64,000 nucleotides of DNA, taken from positions 864,331 through 928,330 of the forward strand of contig BDDD01000174.1 of the NCBI GenBank assembly GCA_001972305.1, given 5' to 3'. Below, piece after piece: positions 57,107-64,000 of this stretch. The position numbers and the translations under genes were made by a program. This DNA comes from Cephalotus follicularis (Eukaryota > Streptophyta > Magnoliopsida > Oxalidales > Cephalotaceae). The stretch's first letter is position 1. Each line of letters opens with the position of its first letter. Below the pieces are notes generated by a model that did not search any database, was not told the DNA's origin, and was given only the letters and a program-made list of their open reading frames with translations.

Positions 57107-57303
57107 CCGTCGACGCCTAAGTAATTACCGTCGACGCTTTGTACTGTGAACTAAGTTTTATGTACTGAAATGCGCTTGAATGTCGAATCTTGGAAGTATA
57201 GATATCGATGCCCTGGCACTTAAAGCGCTGACGCTAAGGGATGAAACAGCGACGCTTAAGCCATATAAGCGTCGACGCCTGAGGATTAAACGTCGACACT
57301 TTA
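57107..57303. repeat. GTCGACGC cluster, second position in SL7
   Basis: Seven or eight copies, about 1070-1270 bases from the start, inside the putative intron. Confidence 0.88.
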
Positions 57304-59842
57304 GAGTACTGTTTGGATAATTCCTACCGTTTTGATACCTAACGATCCCGATTTCGCTTAGGGTGCATTAGAGCATTTGTATGCATCACACATGTACTGT
57401 TTTACTGCATGTTCTTGACTGTTTAAGATTGGTTTGTGATTTCTATGTTATTACTTTAGAAATGCATATAAACTTCTATGTTGAGTATGAAAATGTGAAA
57501 CAAATGTTATTATATTTTCAAACATACTGAGGGAGTAATTTCCCACCCACTGGATTGTTTCAAAAGAATATTTTCTACTGAAAATATCTATTTTCAAATG
57601 TTGTCATTTTTGGAAACATTTTGGAAAACAATTGTCTGTTGTCGATCAAATCGATCATCACTGCTTACTGTACTGTTACTGTTTAAATTCACTGTTTGCT
57701 CTGTGAATTTCTATGTGTTTGTGTTTGAGCTACTAGTTGCATGGGGGAGATTGCCAGCGTCAACTAGTGGTAGGGTTGTACCTAGGGGCCAGGAGCATGG
57801 CTAGGTGACTCACTGTACTGTTGCCTCGCTCAGTTGCCCGAAGTGGGGACCGGAGTGGGAGTGTAGCATGGGGCCAGGAGTTGGCGGCGCTATACATACT
57901 GTTGTTATAGTCCTATGTGGACATCCTGACTGTTGTTGTGGTCCTATGTGGACATACTGTACTGTACTGTTTATTGGTCCTTTACGGACATCACTGTGAT
58001 TATTGGAGTACCCTGGCCGGGTTACTACTGTACTGTTACTGTATACATATATTTCTTATATATGTAACACTGATATTTTACTGTACTGTTATACGTATAT
58101 ATATTTTCATATATGTATAAACTGGGTCTCCACTGTACTGCATCATTTATGCATTCATATCATGACATGCATTAATGTTGATCCCAATTTACTGTTATGA
58201 CTTAGCCGAGTGAGGACAAAGGCTAACCCCCTACTTTATAGATTGATGCAGTGGACTATTGGATCGGCATGGACGAAGACCAAGCTGTTATATTCTTGAT
58301 CTTGTTTATCCTCCTGTTTTGTATTAAACCCATGTGGATTACGGTTTTCGGATGTGCCATTGTTATGGTTCTGTTTCTGAAGGAATTTTACTTTGTACTG
58401 TAATTCACGCTCCGTTTTATGGGCGATTAACCTTTATGTCTAGTTTTTGGGTAGCGTGCGGTATGGGACGCACATTACGTGTTTACAGCTTATGAACTTG
58501 TTATGCTTCCGCAACTGCTATTCTTGGAAAAGTTTAAAATTTTATGGTTTCTGCATGAGCTGTATTTTATGTTAATTGCCTTTACCGCTTTAATGTCACG
58601 TTTTCTATAAACGGGGTGTGACAGAGCTGGTCACTCAAAGTATAAGAAATGTTTTATGAAATATTTTATGAAATGAATGAACAACTACTGGATTGCGATC
58701 CAGTGATGATTAATCTAGTAAAAGATTAATGAATGAACCAAGAGAAAGAATTCGAGATGGATTAATGTTAATGGAGCGTAAAGTGCTCGCGAACATGCAT
58801 GTGATGTAAGGATAGTAGTCGGGGAGTGCACAATTCCCTGGTGAAGCGGTGTAAAGGTTTCACTAGAGGTTCACGATCACCAAGTTTTATGAAATGTTCT
58901 GCTTCATGAGATATGAACAGAAAAAGGGTTTTAAAGATGTTTTGCTTATGAATGTGAAGAGAATGATTTTACTGATGTTTTCAAGTATGGTTGTGATACA
59001 AGCCAAAAGAAGGTATGATTGGAAAACATTTTTGATTGTTTTCAAGTATGCTGGTTATATATACCAGAAAACCTATGATTTTAGAAATGTTCTGGTTTTA
59101 TAAAACTAGAAGATGATTTTCAAAGATATTATGAAATGTATGATGAGTGAAATGTTTTGATATAAATTATCAAAAATAACGGACTTCGATAACGTTTATG
59201 ACTATGCTTCTTACTGGGCTCTTTAAAGCTCACTCCTTTCAATGTCTTGTTTTCAAACAAATCTTCCAGGAAACGTTGAACGTGAAGTTGCGAGCTTTAG
59301 TGGAAGTTTGCGAAAGAAGAGTAAGGAAAGAAAGTATGTTATACTAAGAAGTGTTATGCTTTTATGTCATATGTGTATGTATTCCGCTGTGTAATGTTTT
59401 ATGATAGACGATGTATAGATGTTAAAGTAAGGAATCGAATGCTATAGGCCATGATGTTTTTACATAAGATGACAATGTCTTGAGAGTATGAGAAGTTAAT
59501 GATAAAGGAGAGTATATGATTGTTTTATGATGTAATAAGTTTATGTTTTTCCGCTGTGAAAGGATACAGGTTAAGTGAGGTACACATGTAAAGGTATTAG
59601 AAACGATCATGATAATGAGAATATGACATTTTGAAATTGGTGTTTCAAAGATGTAAGCATATGTGATCCTGTGAACTTATTGAGTAATAATGTTAGATTT
59701 TAAATCTAAGTTAAGATTAAATGATATGAAATGAATCGTTAAATGATTAAACGATTGGACGGTCAAAGGTTACACCCACGTAACGCACTGATCTTCGGAG
59801 CTCGCTTTGAGCTTAAAGTGGACTCGGGTCGGGGGCGCTACA

Positions 59843-60616
59843 AAGTGCTTGAGGTGTGGTTCATAAGATCACATGGTGAATAGTTGCCCGATTATGAGGG
59901 ATCAAACACGCGGCCAACAGGGAAGTGCTGGTGCTAGTGGTAGTGTTGCGGCTGCTCAACCGCGGAAGGATACCGGGAAGGGAATCGTGAAAGGTAGGGT
60001 CTACACCTTATCTAAAGATGATGTGCTAGAATCTACTACTGTTGTGGGAGGTACTATTTATATATCTGGCATAGTAGCTCATGTATTGATTGATCCTGGT
60101 GCGATGCATTCATTCATTGCATCTGAATTTGCTCGCAATTTGCATGGTATTACTTCTAGACTACCTTATGTATTGGAGGTGAGTACTCCGGCGGGTACTT
60201 GTCTTCTATCTGATACTATTATGAAAGACTGTGAGATCATGGTAGCTGGGATACAATTATCTACTGACCTGATAGTGTTACCTATCCGGGATTTTGATGT
60301 AATCTTGGGGATGGACTGGCTGTATGCTCATCATGCTTGTGTTGATTGCTACAACAAGATGGTGACATTTTACCTTCAAGATGGGACTGAGTGCAAGTTT
60401 ATCGGGGAGAAGAATGTTTCTGCTCCAATCATTTCATATACTCGAGCACAGAAGTATCTCAAGCAAGGATGTGAAGGCTATTTGGCGTATGTGATTGATC
60501 ATACGAAAGGTACACCCAGTATTGAACAAGTGCCTGTTGTATGTGAATTTCCTGATGTGTTTCCAGATGAACTCACTTCGTTACCACCGGAGAGGGTTAT
60601 AGAGTTCAGTATTTAG
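59843..60616 (+). pseudogene. G2 gag end and protease
   Basis: It continues gag after SL6: a second zinc knuckle CLRCGS-stop-DHMVNSC (TAA inside), a linker, then protease. The active site reads VLIDPGAMHSFI where relatives have D-S/T-G-A-T, so the serine or threonine is proline. FDVILGMDWLYAHH is kept. The segment ends VVCEFPDVFPDELTSLPPE, the lead-in to RT, and a TAG at 60614. Confidence 0.92.
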
Positions 60617-62296
60617 CTGTTGCCTGGAACTGCTCCTATATCCAGAGCACCGAACCGAATGGCTCCTGCTGAACTGAAGGAGTTAAAGGTTCAGTTGCAG
60701 GATTATCTTGACAAAGGCTTTATCAGACCGAGTGTATCACCGTGGGGAGCACCGGTTCTGTTTGCGAAAAAGAAGGATGGATCGATGCGGTTATGCATTG
60801 ATTACAGACTGCTAAATCAGGTAACTGTGAAGAACAAGTATCCTCTGCCACATATTGAGGAGTTGTTCGAACAATTGCAAGGCTCAACTGTATTCTCCAA
60901 ACTTGACCTAAGAACAGGTTATCATCAGTTGAGGATCAGAGAGGGTGATGTGGAGAAAACGCATTTCGAACAAGATATACTGCCATTTGGTTTGACAAAT
61001 GCTCCTGTAGCCTTTATGTGTCTGATGAACAAAGTGTTCCAATCTTACCTGGACCAGTTTGTCGTTACATTCTTAGATGACATCCTGATCTACTCAAAGA
61101 GCATTGAGGAACACATGTTGCACTTCAGGATTGTATTGCAGACACTACGGAAGGAACAGTTATACGCCAAATTCAGCAAGTGCGAATTTTGGTTGGATCA
61201 TGTGACTTTCCTAGGTCACATAGTGTCGAGTGAAGGATTGTCGGTGGATCCTTTGAAGATAGAGAGTATTGTTGATTGGCCCCAACCAAGGAACGTTACT
61301 GAGGTTCGTAGTTTCTTGGGATTGGCTGGCTACTACCGAAGGTTCATCAAAGGGTTTTCGAAACTTGCTGCACCTTTGACAAAGTTAACTCAGAAGAAGT
61401 CAAGTTTTGTGTGGGATGATTCCTGTGAGGAAAAATTCCAAGAGTTGAAGAGTCGGTTGATTTCGGATCCAGTATTGGCATTACCTGAGGGTAATGAGGG
61501 TTTCACTGTCTACACTGATGCTTCTGGGAAGGGATTGGGATGCGTACTTATGAAACATGGTAGGGTGATTGCATATGCATCGAGGAAGTTAAAGTCGTAC
61601 GATAAAAATTATCCCGTACACGATCTTGAGTTGGAAGCCATAGTGTTTGCTTTCCAGAAATGGAAACACTACCTCTATGGTGCTCAGTTTGAGATCTTTA
61701 CTGATCATAAAAGTTTGAAGTATTTGTTTTCCCAGAAGGAGCTCAACATGAGACAAAGACGATGGGTGGAATTCTTTAATGACTACAACTGCAATATCCA
61801 ATACCACCCGGGGAAGGTGAATGTAGTGGCTGATGCGCTGAATCGCAAGGCAATGATTGCTGGAGCAATGGTTTCACAGTGGAAGCTATTGGAGGAATTT
61901 CAGAGATGGAATCCGTTCATGGAATCCCGAGGAGTTATAGTGGCAAGTCTGAGGGCACAACCAGAACTTCTGGAATGTATTCTGACTGCTCAGTATAGTG
62001 ATTATGAGTTGTGGAGTATTCATGAGAACCTAAACCCTGATTCTGAGTTCTCCATTCATACCGATGGCATATTGAGGTTCCGAGGGAGGATATGTGTTCC
62101 GGATGACGAGAGCATCAGGAATGAGCTACTGCAACAAGCTCACAAATCGAAAAATAGTGTTCACCCAGGAAGTTCCAAGATGTGGCACGGCCTGAAAAAG
62201 AACTACTGGTGGAGTGGTATGAAAAGAGAGATTGTTGAATATGTAGCGAGGTGTTTGAACTGCCAGAGAGTGAAGGCTGAACATCAGAAACCTGCG
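60617..62296 (+). CDS. G2 reverse transcriptase, RNase H, integrase N-terminal part
   Basis: An open frame of about 560 codons. From residue 1 of the 60620 frame: RT fingers ([20 protein letters not shown], then [10 protein letters not shown]), palm [11 protein letters not shown], catalytic FLDDILIYS (about residue 151), connection [16 protein letters not shown], RNase H with [11 protein letters not shown] (about 297), ELEAIVFAF and [10 protein letters not shown], the tether, and the integrase zinc module [24 protein letters not shown]. Between fingers and palm about seven residues are missing compared with G1, which would probably disable RT. SL8 cuts the frame before the integrase core; the last nine codons of the open frame belong to SL8. 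Confidence 0.94.
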
Positions 62297-62486
62297 TGTA
62301 ACGCCCGTAATTTTCATGAATTGTAATTTCACAATGTAAATGTATTTTATTTGTGAAATTAATAAAGTGATGGATTTTTCCGAATTTGATGATGTTTTCC
62401 CAAACTCTGATGATGTAGAATTGGAGTACAATTGTTAGAAGAGTGTTAAATGTGTGTTTTGGTAAAACGGCACAGTTTTAGGGTTA

Positions 62487-62590
62487 AAGCGCTAACGCCT
62501 AGACTTGGAGTGTCGACACTTAAGCCGTTAAAATGCGCATTTAAATTCAACACGTAAGCGTCGACGCCTGCATGTGACTGTCGACGCTTT
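62487..62590. repeat. GTCGACGC cluster, first position in SL8
   Basis: Four copies at the same offset as in SL7, with changes such as TGTCGACACTTA. Confidence 0.85.
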
Positions 62591-63373
62591 GCGGCGTGTT
62601 CTGCACATTCATGATAGCAGATGACCGTGTCACAGGGTGGTGTTTTCTGGCCTTTTGTCAAGCGTCTTGGTAGACGTTTAAGGACGTGGCGTGCATGCCT
62701 TTTTGTTGCCAGACATACCCGCAACAACAGGGCATGGGGCAGAGGGAGAATCCTTCAGTGCATGGCCTGGGAAGAGGAAGACAATGACACCTGTTGCACC
62801 TGGTCTGCATGGAGGGGAGGAGTTAATCTGGTTGTTTTGGCAGAAGAAAACAAACAAGTGTGTCATAAGAGTCGACCCTCATTCCCCCCTTTTTGCCTTC
62901 TGTGTTTACTGATAAAGAACCAGAGACCTGAGAGAGACTCTGTGAGTGATAAAAGAGAGCAAGAGAACTTGAGAGAGGGGACAACCACCATTGTTGAGCA
63001 AGGAAGCTTGGAGCTTGCACACCAGGTGCTAGGACGAACCAGGGAGCTTCCAAGCCGTACCTGGGGACTCAAGTGACTTCGTGGAATACTAAAAGAGGTG
63101 TACTTTTGGCTTCTAACTTGAGGCCAGAGGTAGGGGAAGCCATAATTGTATTTTGAGTTCAATTCTTAGTGTTTGTCCAGTGATGTTCATGCATGAATTT
63201 CATAGCTTGATGATCCGTTTTTAGTCATTGAAATGATGCTGCCTTGTACTGGGTGTGTCACATGTTATTGCATGACCGTTTTCTATGCTTTATACCTGTT
63301 GGAATGCATGTTATATGCATGGAAATGTCACTGTTTAGCCATGTAGAGAGGTAGAAGACGACCCCTGTTCTAG

Positions 63374-63562
63374 ACCGTCGATGCCTACGTAATGACCATA
63401 GACGTTTAACACTGTGGACTACGTTTTACATGCGTTTAAACGTCGACGTTTGGAGGAGTAGATATCGACGCCCAGACACTGAAAACACCGACGCTAAAGG
63501 ACTAAACGACGACGCTTAAGACACATAAGCGTCAATGCCTGAGGAATAAACGCCGACGCTTT
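63374..63562. repeat. GTCGACGC cluster, second position in SL8
   Basis: Seven or eight copies at the same offset as in SL7, more degenerate. Confidence 0.82.
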
Positions 63563-64000
63563 AAGGCCCTGTTTGGAAAGTTTTTACGGTTTTGATGCTC
63601 AACGATCCCGTTTTCGCTTAGGATGCATTAGAGCATTATTATGCATCGTATATGTACTGTTTTACTGCCTGTTCTTGACTGTTTCAAATTGGTATATGAT
63701 TTCTAAGTTATTACTTTAGAAATGCATTTAAAACTACTATGTTGAGTACGAAATTATGAAATGAATGTTATTATATTTTCGAACATACTGAGGGAGTAAT
63801 TTCCCACCTACTGAACTGTTTCAAAGAATATTTTCTATTGAAAATGGATATTTCAAACGATATGCGATTTCAAAACATTTTGAAATGAACTGCCTGTTGT
63901 GGATCTAAACGATCACTACTGTACTGTACTGTTACTGCTTGAATTCACTGTTTGCTCTGTGAATTGCTATGTGTTTGTGCTTGAGCCACTAGTTGCATGG

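Larger units (their letters stand above)
56035..58623 (+). mobile_element. SL7: gypsy solo LTR, target duplication GAGCT
   Basis: 2589 bp, TGTAACGCCCGAGATTTTC to ACGGGGTGTGACA. GAGCT at 56030-56034 is repeated at 58624-58628. It is close to SL8 along the visible 1.7 kb. Two GTCGACGC clusters, a donor-like site at 56863 and a branch and acceptor block ending at 58241 follow the G2 LTR layout. Confidence 0.95.
54360..59842 (+). mobile_element. SL6: gypsy solo LTR split by SL7, target duplication AAGTG
   Basis: It starts TGTAATGACCCGAATTTCC and ends GGGGGCGCTACA. AAGTG at 54355-54359 is repeated at 59843-59847. Without SL7 it is about 2.9 kb. It has a long GTCGACGC cluster, a TATATATG box near 55198, a GAG/GTAAGG donor-like site near 55302, 44-bp repeats next to the SL7 site and a GC-rich block at 54455-54555. 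No coding domain. G2 gag codons are in phase across it. Confidence 0.95.
50722..64000 (+). mobile_element. G2: Tekay-like chromovirus, 3' part outside window
   Basis: 5' LTR 50722-53230, primer site, gag, protease, RT, RNase H and the integrase zinc module on +, with insertions SL6 (holding SL7) and SL8. The 3' LTR is not in the window. The left flank is GAAAG. It is the best preserved pol here: one stop between protease and RT, one in gag, and one in the second zinc knuckle. Confidence 0.93.
62297..64000 (+). mobile_element. SL8: gypsy LTR, runs off the window
   Basis: It starts TGTAACGCCCGTAATTTTC directly in the G2 integrase frame (flank CTGCG). It matches SL7 for the visible 1.7 kb, so about 0.9 kb of LTR should follow. 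Whether it is a solo LTR or the start of a full element cannot be seen. Confidence 0.92.

Noticed and set aside
1-64000. Host protein-coding gene, tRNA or rRNA
   Set aside because: All recognisable coding domains are retrotransposon gag or pol. TGGTATCAGAGC matches are primer sites beside LTR ends, not tRNA genes.

Overview
The window is plant nuclear DNA made almost wholly of LTR retrotransposons inserted into one another. I see no host gene, tRNA, rRNA or CRISPR array. Ty1/copia and Ty3/gypsy elements of several plant lineages, tRNA-iMet primer sites, LTRs of 1-3 kb, many solo LTRs and stop codons of C-to-T type point to heterochromatin of a flowering plant with a large genome. The species cannot be named from the sequence.

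Left block (1-13109): a decayed Ty1/copia element on + (Copia-1) whose 5' LTR is mostly outside the window. It holds a 1186-bp tandem duplication in its leader and two gypsy solo LTRs (SL1 at 2992-4569, SL2 at 7370-10089), each with a perfect 5-bp target duplication. It ends in a 2.4-kb 3' LTR.

Middle block (about 13843-48463): an Athila-like gypsy on the - strand is split in its protease by a SIRE-like copia on - (19422-46147). The copia is split by two related solo LTRs, SL4 (39919-42561) and SL5 (22149-38949). SL5 is split by a full-length Tekay-like chromovirus on + (G1, 24173-38401), whose 5' LTR is split by solo LTR SL3 (26785-29902). This is a five-deep nest. Four of its six insertions have an exact or one-mismatch target duplication, and where an insertion lies in coding sequence the frame continues across it.

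Right block (48464-64000): a 40-bp tandem repeat, the leader and gag of a second copia (Copia-2), then a chromovirus G2 on + (50722 to beyond the window). G2 gag is split in a zinc knuckle by solo LTR SL6, itself split by solo LTR SL7. G2 integrase is split by SL8, which runs off the window.

The most unusual signal lies in the LTRs. LTRs of different families carry clusters of short palindromes or their degenerate forms: CAGTCGACTG, AAGCGTCGACGCTT, the degenerate GCGTTGACG, or GAGGTC-A-GACCTC. In one gypsy LTR family the clusters sit at the same two offsets in different copies, but the motif differs between copies. The second cluster lies inside what looks like a leader intron: a conserved GGTAAG-type donor, a CTAAC branch-site block and a CAG acceptor.
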